Assembly (NCBI GenBank): GCA_963744575.1
Contig: CAVUUF010000004.1
Span: 62,001 to 126,000 of the forward strand
Reading direction: 5' to 3'
Source of the DNA: Palsa-504 sp963744575
GTDB lineage: Bacteria; Actinomycetota; Actinomycetes; Streptosporangiales; Streptosporangiaceae
Length of the DNA stretch: 64,000 nt
Shown: positions 47,594 through 56,842 of the stretch, piece after piece
How positions within the stretch are numbered: the first letter of the stretch is position 1
How the letters are laid out: each line of letters begins with the position of its first letter
Translations under genes and position numbers: made by a program
The notes under the pieces: generated by a model
The model's input: only the letters and a program-made list of their open reading frames with translations
Database searches by the model: none
Told to the model about the DNA's origin: nothing

Positions 47594-48379
47594 GTGACAC
47601 ATTCGGTGCAGGCCGGGGCGGAGCCGGGCGCGGCTCCGCCGACGTCCCGGCGTGACCGGCTGCGCGCGGCGACCATCGAGGAGATCGTCCAGGCCGCGCG
47701 GCAGCTCCTGGTCAGCGACGGCCCCGAGGCGGTGTCGCTGCGGGCCATCGGGCGTGAGATCGGCATGACGGCACCGGGGCTCTACCGGTACTTCGGCAGC
47801 CACGAGGAACTGATCAGGTACCTCTGCGCGGACATCTTCACCGAGCTGGGCCACGACATCCACCAGGCCATCGAGGCCGCCGGGCCGCCCGCCGGCCAGG
47901 CGCACGACCCCCGGGTGAAGATGACCGTCAAGATGGTCGCCGCCTGCCGGGAGTTCCGCCGCTGGGCGCTGAACCACCAGGCCGAGTTCGCCCTGCTGTT
48001 CGGCGTACCGCTGCCCGGCCTCGACGACGGGCGGTACGACGTCGCCGACGAGTGCGCGCTGGCCTTCGCCGGCACCTTCTTCGCGCTGTTCCTCGAGCTA
48101 TGGCGTTCGGTCCCGTTCGGAGTGCCGGCCGACGAGCAGATCGACCCGGGCCTGCGCGACCAGCTGGTCCGCTACCGGGACGCGCTGGGCACCGACATCC
48201 CGGCCGGCGCGGTGCTGACGTTCCTGCGCTGCTGGACGGTGCTGTACGGGGCGGTGGCGATGGAGGTGTTCGGCCACATGAGCTTCGCCCTGGCCGACCC
48301 GGCGCCCATGTTCGAGCTCACCCTCGGCGAGCTGGCCGCGCTGGCCGGCCTGCGCTGGCCGCTGCCCGAAGGCGGCTGA
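47594..48379 (+). CDS. TetR-family transcriptional regulator
   Basis: A 261-residue repressor. The helix-turn-helix is TIEEIVQAARQLLVSDGPEA, VSLRAIGREIGMTAPGLYRY, and the C-terminal domain (WALNHQAEFALLFGVPLPG onward) resembles the TetR_C group with a WHG-like core. GGGAGG lies 5-6 bases before the GTG chosen; the open frame upstream has no homology. No transporter is divergent from it, so its targets are unknown. Confidence 0.87.
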   Translation: MTHSVQAGAEPGAAPPTSRRDRLRAATIEEIVQAARQLLVSDGPEAVSLRAIGREIGMTAPGLYRYFGSHEELIRYLCADIFTELGHDIHQAIEAAGPPAGQAHDPRVKMTVKMVAACREFRRWALNHQAEFALLFGVPLPGLDDGRYDVADECALAFAGTFFALFLELWRSVPFGVPADEQIDPGLRDQLVRYRDALGTDIPAGAVLTFLRCWTVLYGAVAMEVFGHMSFALADPAPMFELTLGELAALAGLRWPLPEGG

Positions 48380-48391
48380 CCGGGCAGGCCG

Positions 48392-48586
48392 CTACCCGGG
48401 CAGGCGCCGGAGCGCGACCAGCGCGGCGGCGGTGAAGGCGCCCGCGGCCAGCAGCTCCACGTACGCCCGGCGTGACGCCTCACGCTGGATGCGGCTGTGG
48501 AACCGGTTGACGGCGCGGGGAAACGGCGACCAGCCGAACCACAAGTCGGCGGGCTTGTCCAGGTCGGGCAGCGCCGCCCCGGCCAT
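48392..48586 (-). CDS. Small protein with C-terminal membrane helix
   Basis: Sixty-four residues: a soluble part with KPADLWFGWSPFPRAVNRFH and RIQREASRRAYVEL, then one hydrophobic helix (LLAAGAFTAAALVAL). The ATG was chosen since GAAAGG lies six bases upstream; a GTG nine codons earlier is possible. It is between tetR and the serS leader. Function unknown. Confidence 0.55.
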   Translation of the reverse strand: MAGAALPDLDKPADLWFGWSPFPRAVNRFHSRIQREASRRAYVELLAAGAFTAAALVALRRLPG

Positions 48587-48735
48587 GCCCGCCTTTCGCG
48601 CCCGGGTATCCACCGTACCGGCGGGACAGCATGGGCGCGGCCGGGCCGGACGGCGGGAAAACCGCGAGGCGACGGCCCATTACTGCTGGTAGCGTCTTTC
48701 GTAGGGGCTGGCAAGCAACGAAATCCGAACGAGGA

Positions 48736-48837
48736 GCGTTATGCAAGACCGGCTGCGAGTGCAGGCCTTTTGGGGCCTGCGCGAGCGGCCGGTGCAGGTC
48801 GCACGGACAGCAACCACAGCGGGTTCTTGCATAACGC
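48736..48837 (+). promoter_or_regulatory. Structured leader RNA of serS (candidate attenuator)
   Basis: GCGTTATGCAAGA (48736-48748) pairs perfectly with TCTTGCATAACGC (48825-48837). Inside lies a second hairpin, GCAGGCC and GGCCTGC around TTTTGG (48761-48780). A further GCATAA at 48846 could compete for the same left arm. The left arm covers the start codon of the leader peptide at 48741, so translating it and folding exclude each other. It is not a T-box by any motif I can see. Confidence 0.6.
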
Positions 48838-48851
48838 GAACTTTCGCATAA
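48741..48851 (+). CDS. Leader peptide before serS
   Basis: A 36-codon frame behind GAGGAG (spacing 5-6) with product MQDRLRVQAFWGLRERPVQV followed by ARTATTAGSCITRTFA. Its last third uses codons rare in this genome, among them ACA twice, TCT and ATA, where ribosomes may pause. Only one serine codon (TCT) is present, so if it controls serS by charged tRNA-Ser the signal is weak. It ends 24 bp before serS. Not recognised as a known family. Confidence 0.5.
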   Translation: MQDRLRVQAFWGLRERPVQVARTATTAGSCITRTFA

Positions 48852-48875
48852 GACACTGAGGACTGACGCGTACCC

Positions 48876-50139
48876 ATGCTGGACAAGCGATTCATCAGGG
48901 ACCACCCGGACGTGGTCGAGGCGGCCGTCCGGGACAAGGGCATCGACCTGGACGTGGACGAACTGCTCGACGTCGATCAGCGAAGCCGCAAGCTCCAGCA
49001 CGAAGTGGACCAGGCGCAGGCGCGCAGGAAGCGCTCGGCCAAGGAGTTCGCCCGGGCCGACGACGCCCGCCGGGCCGAGCTGCGGGCCGAGCACGCCGAA
49101 CTGGAGACCCAGCTCAGGTCGCTCCGCGAGCAGCTCGCCGAGACGACGGAGAAGCTGCAGGAGCTGCTGCTGCTGACCCCCACGATCCCGTGGGCGGGCG
49201 CTCCGGTCGGGCCCGACGACTCAGCGAACGTGGTGATCAGGAAGGCCGGGACGCCACCCGAGTTCGACTTCACCCCCCTGGACCACGTTCGAGCTGCTGG
49301 AAAAGCGCGGCTGGGCCGACTTCACCCGGGCTCGCAAGGTGGCCGGGGAGCGAGCCTACGCGCTGACGGCCGACCTGGTGCTGCTCGAGCGCGCGGTGCA
49401 CTCCTACGCCCTCGACCTGCTCAGGGAGAAGGACTTCACGCTGGTCAGCGTCCCGTCGCTGGTCCGGGAGGGACCGCTGGTCGGCACCGGCCAGTTCCCG
49501 GCGCACCGCGAGGAAACCTACGCGATCCCCGCCGACGACCTGTACCTGGCGGGCACCGCGGAGGTCGCCCTGGTCGGCTTCCACAGCGGCGAGATCCTCG
49601 ACCACAGGCTCCTCCCGATCAGGTACGCCGGCATCTCGCCGTGCTTCCGCCGCGAGGCGGGCAGCGCCGGCCGCGACGTGCGCGGGCTGCTCCGGGTGCA
49701 CCAGTTCGAGAAGGTCGAGCAGTTCGTCATCTGCGCGGCCGACCTAGCCGAGTCCGACCGCTGGCACGCCGAACTGCTCGGCACCGCCGAGCAGCTACTG
49801 CACGGTCTCGGCCTGGCCTACGAGGTGATGGAGGTCTCCACCGGCGACATGGGCGCGGGCAAGTACCGGATGAACGACATCAACACCTGGATGCCGTCGC
49901 TGAACGCCTATCGGGAGACGCACAGCTGCTCGTCGCTGCTCGACTGGCAGGCCAGGCGGGCCAACGTGCGCTACCGCGACGCGGACGGCACGGCGCGGTT
50001 CGCCTACACGCTGAACAACACCGCGGTCGCCACGCCGCGCATCCTCGCCGCGCTGGTGGAGAACTTCCAGACCAGCGACGCGAGGGTGCGCGTGCCCGCC
50101 GTGCTGCGCCGCTACCTCGGCGGCCGCGAGCTGCTCTGA
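48876..50139 (+). CDS. serS: Serine--tRNA ligase, frameshifted in the middle
   Basis: Charges tRNA-Ser and tRNA-Sec. The N-terminal coiled-coil tRNA-binding arm is read from MLDKRFIRDHPDVVEAAVRD to FDFTPLDH. At base 49287 one extra G shifts the frame; in the next frame the text resumes exactly where expected: FELLEKRGWADFTRARKVAG, LVSVPSLVREG, LAGTAEVAL (motif 1-2 region), CFRREAGSAGRDVRGLLRVH, QFEKVEQFVIC (motif 2) and the motif 3 region ending RYLGGRELL at 50139. As serS is essential, either the base is a consensus error or a second copy exists. A structured leader with a small peptide precedes it. Confidence 0.85.
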
Positions 50140-50224
50140 GCCGCGCAGCTGCTCCCGCGGCGGCGGCGTCTTGCTCCGGCAGGCGGCGGCGCATATCCGG
50201 GCCAACAGGCGTACGCTGCCATGC

Positions 50225-51594
50225 TTGACTACTCCCCCGTCCTGAAGAGGACGGAGATTCCGGCCCTCACCGGCCGGGATTCCTGGTTCACCGCCGAGCG
50301 CACCCGGGAGGCCCCGGAATGTCTGACCTCAGCTCCGCAGGCATCGCCCGGGAAACCCCGGGCTACGGCACGACCTGCCGCAAGGATGTTCTGCGCGGCG
50401 TTGACGTCCCGGTCATGCCGGGCGCCGCAGGACGGACACGTCCAGCGCCTCGTGGACAGGCTCAGCTCCGCGAGCAGGTGCCCGCACGCCGAGCAGGTCT
50501 TCGAGCTGGGATACCACCGGTCAATCACGACGAGCTCGCGGCCGTATCGCTGGCACTTGTAGGCCAGCTGGCGACGGAACTCGCCCCACCCACAACCGGC
50601 GATGGCGCGGGCCAGGTGCCGGTTGCGCACCATGCCGGAGACGTTGAGGTCTTCGATCACGAGCACGTCGTTGCCGCGGACCAGGCGGGTGCTGACATGG
50701 TGCAGGAAGTCGGACCGGGCGTTGCGGACCTTGCGGTGCGCGCGGGCCACCTTCGCCTTGGCCTTTTCCCGGTTGCCCGATCCTTTCTGGCAGCGGGCCA
50801 TCCGCCGCTGGTAACGGGCCAGGTTGCGAGCCTTGCGGTCCAGGTGCCGCGGATTGGCGATCTTCTCCCCGTCGCTAGTCACTGCGAAATCCGTCACGCC
50901 CAGGTCGATGCCAATAGCGCGGCCAGTCCCCGGCAGCGGCTGCGGGGCATCGGTGTCGACGGTAATGGTCACGTACCAGCGCCCGTCACTCTCCCGGCAG
51001 ATGATCACCATCGCCGGATCCAGCGTGGTCACGTCCACCTCCGGCCAGGACCACACGAACCGGACAGGAGCCGCCATCTTGGCCAGCCGTAGCTCGCCGC
51101 CGCGCATGCAGAAGGCGCGGCGGGTGTAGTGCGCGGTCTGACGCGAGCAGCGGGTCTTGAACCTGGGGTAGCGGGCGCGGCGGGCGAAGAACGCGCCGAA
51201 CGCCTGGTGCTGGTGCCGCAGCGCCTGCTGCAACGGCACGCTGGACACCTCGGTCAGGAACGCCAGGTCCGGGTCGCGCTTCATGGCGGTCAGCGCCCGG
51301 TCGGACTCCGCATACGACGTGCTCTTGCCCTGCAGGCGCCAGCGGGCCTGGCGGGCGGCCAGGGTGCGGTTCCACACCACCCGGACGCAGCCGAACGTGC
51401 GGTTCAGCACCTGCTGCTGCGCCGGGTCGGGGTAGGCTCGGCACCGGTATGCCGTTCTCACTTGTACATGATCGCACGTGTGGTCGAAAGCTGCGGGGAG
51501 CCACGCCGTGCGAGCGGATATGTTTTCCTGCCCCCGTGCGCGGGGCGCCGGAATCCTCCCCGGCCTGAAGACCGGGGCATCCTCCGGGAGGCTG
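50225..51594 (-). mobile_element. IS200/IS605-type element carrying only tnpB
   Basis: Right end: TAGTCAA (50225-50231, complement) preceded by a hairpin CCGTCCT/AGGACGG (50237-50254). Left end: hairpin CCCCGG/CCGGGG (51558-51577) next to a small CCTCC/GGAGG pair. The left boundary abuts TTCAC (complement of 51595-51599) and the right end is TCAA, the pattern of IS608-like elements, which insert 3' of a short TTAC-like tetra- or pentanucleotide and leave no target duplication. There is no tnpA. The element would need a transposase from elsewhere to move. Boundaries are inferred from family rules and could be off by a few bases. Confidence 0.7.
50229..51461 (-). CDS. tnpB: RNA-guided nuclease TnpB (IS605 OrfB)
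   Basis: A 410-residue TnpB, the ancestor family of Cas12. N-terminal RCRAYPDPAQQQVLNRTFG, RuvC residues Asp186 (GIDLGVTDFAV), Glu270 (VLVIEDLN) and Asp352 (HDRDVNAAQNI), and a zinc ribbon between them (CSACG 323-326, CPSCG 342-345). All catalytic and zinc residues are present, so it may be active. The guide omega-RNA normally spans the 3' end of the gene and the element end, with the guide taken from the flank. GTG start at 51461; the frame is open further upstream without homology. Confidence 0.92.
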   Translation of the reverse strand: MRTAYRCRAYPDPAQQQVLNRTFGCVRVVWNRTLAARQARWRLQGKSTSYAESDRALTAMKRDPDLAFLTEVSSVPLQQALRHQHQAFGAFFARRARYPRFKTRCSRQTAHYTRRAFCMRGGELRLAKMAAPVRFVWSWPEVDVTTLDPAMVIICRESDGRWYVTITVDTDAPQPLPGTGRAIGIDLGVTDFAVTSDGEKIANPRHLDRKARNLARYQRRMARCQKGSGNREKAKAKVARAHRKVRNARSDFLHHVSTRLVRGNDVLVIEDLNVSGMVRNRHLARAIAGCGWGEFRRQLAYKCQRYGRELVVIDRWYPSSKTCSACGHLLAELSLSTRRWTCPSCGARHDRDVNAAQNILAAGRAVARGFPGDACGAEVRHSGASRVRSAVNQESRPVRAGISVLFRTGE

Positions 51595-52785
51595 GTGAAT
51601 CTTGAAGCTGATCGCGTGGCCGACCTGGCGGCCCGACCGCTCAGCGCGCTGACCAGGCGCGACGTGGCGCTGGCGCTTCTCACCGTGCCGGCGGCGGAGG
51701 CGCTCGCCTCGCTGCCCGGCATCCGGCGGGGGATGCTCGCGGCCGGCAACCCGCTGTCCGCGGTGTTCTGGTCGTCGGCGGAGGCCATCCTGCACAAGAT
51801 CGCCGACGGCGACGCCACCGTCGGGGACGTCAGGACGTGGCTGGAAGCCACCGGGACCGAGCCGAAGGGGATGATCGGCCTGCACGTGTGGGACGAGCAG
51901 TCCGAGCGCAGCCAGCTCGCCGCGGAGATGCACACCCGCCTGGTCAGCCACCTGGAAGAGCGGCTGGCGGCGGGCGAGATCGACCCCGATCTGCTGGTGG
52001 CGGCCGATCCGGCCGCCTGCCGGGCCTACATCGAGCTGCAGGAGCGGTGGATGACCTCGCCGCTGCCCGACGGCCGGGTCCCGATGGACGCGCTGCTCGA
52101 CGAGGAGGACGAGGAGCTGTTCGCCGAGTGGGACGCCGCCGACGCCGAGGCGCTGGCCGCGATCCGGGCCGTGCTCGACCGGGTGGGCGACCGCCAGCGG
52201 CCGTCCGAGGAACTGGCCCGCGCCGCCGCGCGGCTGCGCCAGGACATCTCCCGGCCCGGCTGGCCGGGCCGGCTGCTCAAGGCGTGCAGCGGGCTGCGCC
52301 CCAAGCGGCTGCCCGCCGACGACACCGAGCTGTGGCTCCGGGTGGCGACGGGCGTGGCGTCCCCGGCGGAACCCGACCTGGGCCGGCCCGGTGGTGACGA
52401 GCTGGAAAGCCAGCTGGCCGCCATCTGCGCCATCGATCACTTCGACTGGCTGGCGGTGATCACCGCGCTGGCCGAAGGAGGGCCGGGCACCGCCGCGTCG
52501 GCCGCCGACCTGGCCGGGTACGTGCGCGATTATGACCCGGAGGACACCGCCGGCGCGGACGACGCGGACGACGGGCCCGACCAGGACGATGACGACTATG
52601 TGTTCCTCGACGAGGACGACGAATTCGACGACCTCACCATGGAGAGCATGTTCCTGCCGGTCACCTCGCTGTGGCGGGTAATCGGCGCGATCGACGACGA
52701 CGAGCGGCTGACCCGGCTGGGCTGGTGGGGCCTGCCCGAGGCCATGCTCCGCGTCTGGGCCCCGACGGGCGGCGCGCCAGCCTAG
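51595..52785 (+). CDS. Acidic protein of unknown function
   Basis: Not recognised. The product, 396 residues from the GTG, begins NLEADRVADLAARPLSALTR and has long helical stretches rich in Ala, Leu and Glu. Residues roughly 310-350 form a strongly acidic run (DDADDGPDQDDDD and DEDDEFDD) before a final helix-rich part ending RVWAPTGGAPA. No signal peptide or membrane helix is seen. The IS element abuts its GTG, and its stop shares CTAG with the SWIM-domain gene. A GTG seven codons later could be the true start. It may belong with the SNF2/SWIM pair. Confidence 0.65.
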   Translation: MNLEADRVADLAARPLSALTRRDVALALLTVPAAEALASLPGIRRGMLAAGNPLSAVFWSSAEAILHKIADGDATVGDVRTWLEATGTEPKGMIGLHVWDEQSERSQLAAEMHTRLVSHLEERLAAGEIDPDLLVAADPAACRAYIELQERWMTSPLPDGRVPMDALLDEEDEELFAEWDAADAEALAAIRAVLDRVGDRQRPSEELARAAARLRQDISRPGWPGRLLKACSGLRPKRLPADDTELWLRVATGVASPAEPDLGRPGGDELESQLAAICAIDHFDWLAVITALAEGGPGTAASAADLAGYVRDYDPEDTAGADDADDGPDQDDDDYVFLDEDDEFDDLTMESMFLPVTSLWRVIGAIDDDERLTRLGWWGLPEAMLRVWAPTGGAPA

Positions 52786-53663
52786 AGCTGCCCGAGCGCC
52801 GGAGGCTCACCGGGGCCTTCGGCTTCGTCCGCGGCGAGCCGCTGGTAGCCGGGGCCCAGCACTTCGGCCAGGTCCTTCCCCCTGACCCGCACCGGCGGCG
52901 GCGGGAACATGCGCAGCAGCAGGTCGGGGGCGGCGGAGTCAGGCGCCGCGACCAGCGCCCGCAGCCGGGCCGGGCTCAGCCCGGGCGCCCAGAACGTCTC
53001 CAGGCATTCGGCCAGCGGGCGGGCCGGGACGTCCAGGACGTCCGGCCCGGATCCGGGGCCGGGGTCCGCCTGGCCCCGGATCCGGCGCAGCGCCGCGAGC
53101 AGGTCGTCGCGGCCCTGGCCGCGCCAGGCCAGCATGCCGAACGGGTCCCGGTCGAACTCCTCGGCCAGCACGTAGCAGACCGCGGCCAGGTGCTTGCACG
53201 GCACGCCCCAGTCCGGGCAGCTGCAGTGCATGTCCAGGTCCGCGGCCGACCGGGGGAACAGCGGCGTGCCGCACTCGGCGAAGACCTCCTCGATCTCGTG
53301 CGGCATCTCGCCCGCGAGCAGCTTGGCCCGGAACAGCGCCTGGCTGGCCAGGCGGTCCTGGACCCGCCGCCACTGGGCGGTGGTGAGCGGCAGCACGCCG
53401 ATCCGGACCTGATAGGGCCGCACCCGCGAGCCCTGCACCCGGGCGGTGACCTTCCCCTGGGACAGCTTGAAGTCGAGCACCTGCCCGGCCCGGGCGTAGC
53501 TGCGGCCGCGGGCCAGCCGGCCGCTCATGCCGTACGACTCGAGCACGCCGATGAACCGCCGCGACCACCACTGCTCGCCGATGGCGCCGCGCTTGCTCCT
53601 GGCCTTGATCCCGCCGTCGACCCGGATCGGGCGCGAAGGAGGCGGCCAGTGCTCCCAGCTCAT
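52782..53663 (-). CDS. SWIM zinc-finger protein
   Basis: A 293-residue protein. WEHWPPPSRPIRVDGGIKAR and WWSRRFIGVLESYGMSGRLA lead into the SWIM zinc finger HCSCPDWGVPCKH (Cys-x-Cys...Cys-x-His) in the middle. AECLETFWAPG follows. Next to SNF2-type helicases this type of SWIM protein is regularly encoded and thought to help the helicase bind its target; its ATG overlaps the SNF2 stop by 4 bp, supporting a joint role. Exact function unknown. Confidence 0.88.
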   Translation of the reverse strand: MSWEHWPPPSRPIRVDGGIKARSKRGAIGEQWWSRRFIGVLESYGMSGRLARGRSYARAGQVLDFKLSQGKVTARVQGSRVRPYQVRIGVLPLTTAQWRRVQDRLASQALFRAKLLAGEMPHEIEEVFAECGTPLFPRSAADLDMHCSCPDWGVPCKHLAAVCYVLAEEFDRDPFGMLAWRGQGRDDLLAALRRIRGQADPGPGSGPDVLDVPARPLAECLETFWAPGLSPARLRALVAAPDSAAPDLLLRMFPPPPVRVRGKDLAEVLGPGYQRLAADEAEGPGEPPALGQL

Positions 53664-56600
53664 TGGCTCACCGCGTCCGGGGACAGGGTCAGCACGGACC
53701 GCAGGTCGTCGACGGACAGCTCGGTGAGCCAGCTTTCCCCGGTGCCGACGATCTGCTCGGCCAGGGCCTTCTTCTCCTCGATCATGGCGTCGATCCGCTC
53801 TTCCAGGGTGCCGACGCAGACGAACTTCCGCACCTGGACGTTCCGGCGCTGGCCGATGCGGAACGCCCGGTCGGTCGCCTGGTCCTCCACGGCCGGGTTC
53901 CACCACCGGTCGACGTGGATCACGTGGCTGGCCGCGGTCAGGTTGAGACCGGTGCCGCCTGCCTTCAGCGACAGCAGGAACAGGGCCGGCTCGTCCAGTT
54001 CGCCGAACGACGCCACCATGGCGTCGCGCTGCTTCTTGGTCGTGCCGCCGTGCAGGAACAGCACGGGGCAGCCGAGCCTGGCCGCCAGGTGCGGCTGGAG
54101 CATCCGGCCGAACTCGGCGTACTGGGTGAAGCACAGCGCCTTGTCGCCCTCGGCCACGATCTCGTCGCAGATCTCCTCGAGCCGGGCCAGCTTGCCGGAC
54201 CGCCCCGGCAGCCGCGATCCGTCGCCGAGCAGGTGCGCCGGGTGGTTGCAGACCTGCTTGAGCTTGGCCATCGTGGCCAGCACCAGGCCACGGCGGCTGA
54301 TGTCGTCGGCCGCGTCCTCGATCCGGCTGAGCATGTCGGCGACCGTGGCCTGGTACAGGCTGGCCTGCTCGGCGGTGAGGTTGCACCAGATCTTCATCTC
54401 CTGCTTGTCCGGCAGGTCGGAGATGATCGTCTTGTCCGTCTTCAGGCGGCGGAGCACGAACGGCTGGGTCACCCGCTTGAGGGCCCGCGCCGCGTCCGGC
54501 GAGCCGTGCCGCTCGATCGGGATGGCGTACCGCTCGCGGAACTTCCCGGCCGGCCCGAGCAGGCCGGGGTTGGTGAACTCCATGATCGACCACAGCTCGG
54601 ACAGCCGGTTCTCCACCGGTGTCCCGGTCAGCGCGATCCGGGCGGCGGCGGGCAGCCCGCGGACCGCCCGGGCCTGCCTGGTGGCGTGGTTCTTGATGTT
54701 CTGCGCCTCGTCGCAGACCACCCGGGCCCAGGTCACCTGGCCAAGCGCGGCCTGGTCCCTGGTGGCGACACCGTAGCTGGTGATGACCAGGTTCGCGTCG
54801 GCCAGGGCCGCGGCCAGCGAGTCGCCGTCCAGCCGGTCCGCGCCGTGATGCACGTGTACCCGCAGGCCGGGGGTGAACCGCGCCGCCTCGCGCTGCCAGT
54901 TGCCGACCAGCGACATCGGGCACACCAGCAGCGTGGGGCCGACGTCCTCGGCACCGCGGGCCGCGATGAGCGACAGCAGCTGGATCGTCTTGCCCAGGCC
55001 CATGTCGTCGGCCAGGATGCCGCCCAGGCCCAGTTCGCCCAGGAAGGACAGCCAGGACAGGCCGCGTTCCTGGTAGGGGCGCAGCTGGCCGGCGAACCCG
55101 GCGGGCGTCGCCATCGACCGCAGCCGCCGGTCGGCCTGGCCGGAGAGCAGATCGCCCAGCCAGCCGTCGGCGTCCACGCCGACCAGCGGGACCTCGGCGC
55201 CCGCGTGGCCCAGCCCGAGCCCGGCCGTCAGCGCGCCGGCCGCGGTCATCGTCCCGGACTGCTGGCGCTCGAGGAACTTCAGCGCCGCCTTCAGATGCGC
55301 GTCGTCCAGCTCGACCCACTGGCCGCGCAGCCGGACCAGCGGGACCTTCAGCCGGGCCAGCTCCTCCAGTTCGGCCGGGTCGAGCGCCTCGTCGCCCACG
55401 GCCACGTCGTACCGGAAGTTCACCAGGTCATCCAGGCCGAACTTGGCGCCGGTGACCGACGTGCCGGACGGCGTCTGCGACCGCGTGGTCAGCTTCAGCC
55501 CGAGGCGGGCCTTGCGGACCCAGTCGGGCAGCAGCACGCCGAACCCGGCGCCGGCCAGCAGCGGCCCGGTCTCCTTCAGGAACCGGAAGGCGCCCGCCGT
55601 GTCCAGTTCCACCAGGGCCGGGGCCGCCGCGCGCAGCGCGCCCTCGAGCTCGCCGAAGAGCCGGGCGGCGGCGCCCAGGCCAGCCAGCAGCTCCTCCACC
55701 GGATCGCGGCCGGCGGATAGCCCGGTCCCGTGGCCGGTCCAGACATCGGCCGCGGAAACCATCAGGCTCGGATCGTCGGCGGACTGCAGCGCGAACTCGA
55801 CCCGCCACGGGCCGGCCTCCGGCTGGGCCGGGCCCGCGGACTCCGCCGCCGGCCGGGGGGCTGCGCGGGCTCGGCGAGCCGGAAACAGGTGCGCACCGGG
55901 CCGGCCGGGATGCGGGCGCCGTCCCGCCACGCGTCGAGTTCGGCGGCCAGCTCGGCCGCCTCGGCCTCATCCTGCGGCGTCGCCACCTCGACGCGGGCGT
56001 CGGTCGTGGTCAGGGCCAGCACGTACCGTTCGGCGACCGGCAGCCGGGCCGGGGCCCGGCCGCGCCTCGCGGGCAGCAGCGGAGCCGGCAGCCGGGTCCG
56101 CGCGGCGGCGTCGGCGAAGGCGTCGAGGACGTCGCCGAGCAACGATCCCGGGGCCTGCCCCCCGGCCGCCCGGCACGACGGGGGCATCGCCGCCGCCAGG
56201 TCGCGGGCGCGCTGCGCGTCGGCACCGCCGAGCACCGGGCGCCACCGGGCCGCGTAGCGGTCGCCCTCGGCCTCCAGCACGGGCAGCACCCGGCCGCGCG
56301 CGGCCAGGCCGGCCGCGAAGCGGGCCACCGAAGCCAGGTAGGACAGCGACCCGCCGGCGAGCGCGGCGTCTTGCGGCTGGCCGAAGCCGCCGAGCGCGGC
56401 GAGCGCGGCCGCGGGGCCGAAGGCGAGCACCGGCACCCGCCAGCTGGCCAGCGACACGCGGCCGCGCCTGGGCGCCGCAGGCGGCTCCGGGCGGAGGAGT
56501 TCGGGCGAGGCCAGCGGCCCGCCGCCGGCCGTGGGCAGCTGCAGGGTCAGCTCGTGCTGGACGCCCTTGCGGGCGGCGTCACCGACCTCGCCGGACCATC

Positions 56601-56760
56601 CGGCCAGCGTGTCGGCCAGCTCGGCGGCCTGGCACGCGAACGGGTGCGGCCGCGGCAGGTCGAGGCCGGCCGGCCCGGATCCGGACGCCGACGGCAGGTC
56701 CGGGTCCTCGGCCCACAGGCAGAGCGCGCCGTGCGCCCAGATCCCGTGGATAACGCGCAT
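53660..56760 (-). CDS. SNF2-family DEAD/DEAH-box ATPase, frameshifted in its N-terminal region
   Basis: The C-terminal part is a complete Swi2/Snf2 ATPase: LRPYQERGLSWLSFLGELGL, ILADDMGLGKTIQLL (Walker A), VVCDEAQNIKN (DEAQ box), ALTGTPVENRLSELWS, SLKAGGTGLNL, HVDRWWNPAVEDQATDRAFR. The N-terminal 300 residues (RVIHGIWAHGALCLWAEDPD onward) are in another frame and meet it at a run of six G at 55855-55860; adding one G would restore EPAQPPRPAAESAG. The full protein would be about 1030 residues. It forms a coupled pair with the SWIM protein; such pairs act in DNA remodelling or repair. Confidence 0.87.
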
Positions 56761-56842
56761 GCTGTGTCTTTCTCGCTGACGCCTGTCTCAGCACGCTAAC
56801 AGCGACCCGGCGGGCACGCGCCGCGAACCGCCGGCGCCGGGC

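Noticed and set aside
48700..48875. T-box riboswitch before serS
   Set aside because: No T-box sequence, specifier loop or terminator with T-run is visible; the leader peptide and long stem explain the symmetry better.
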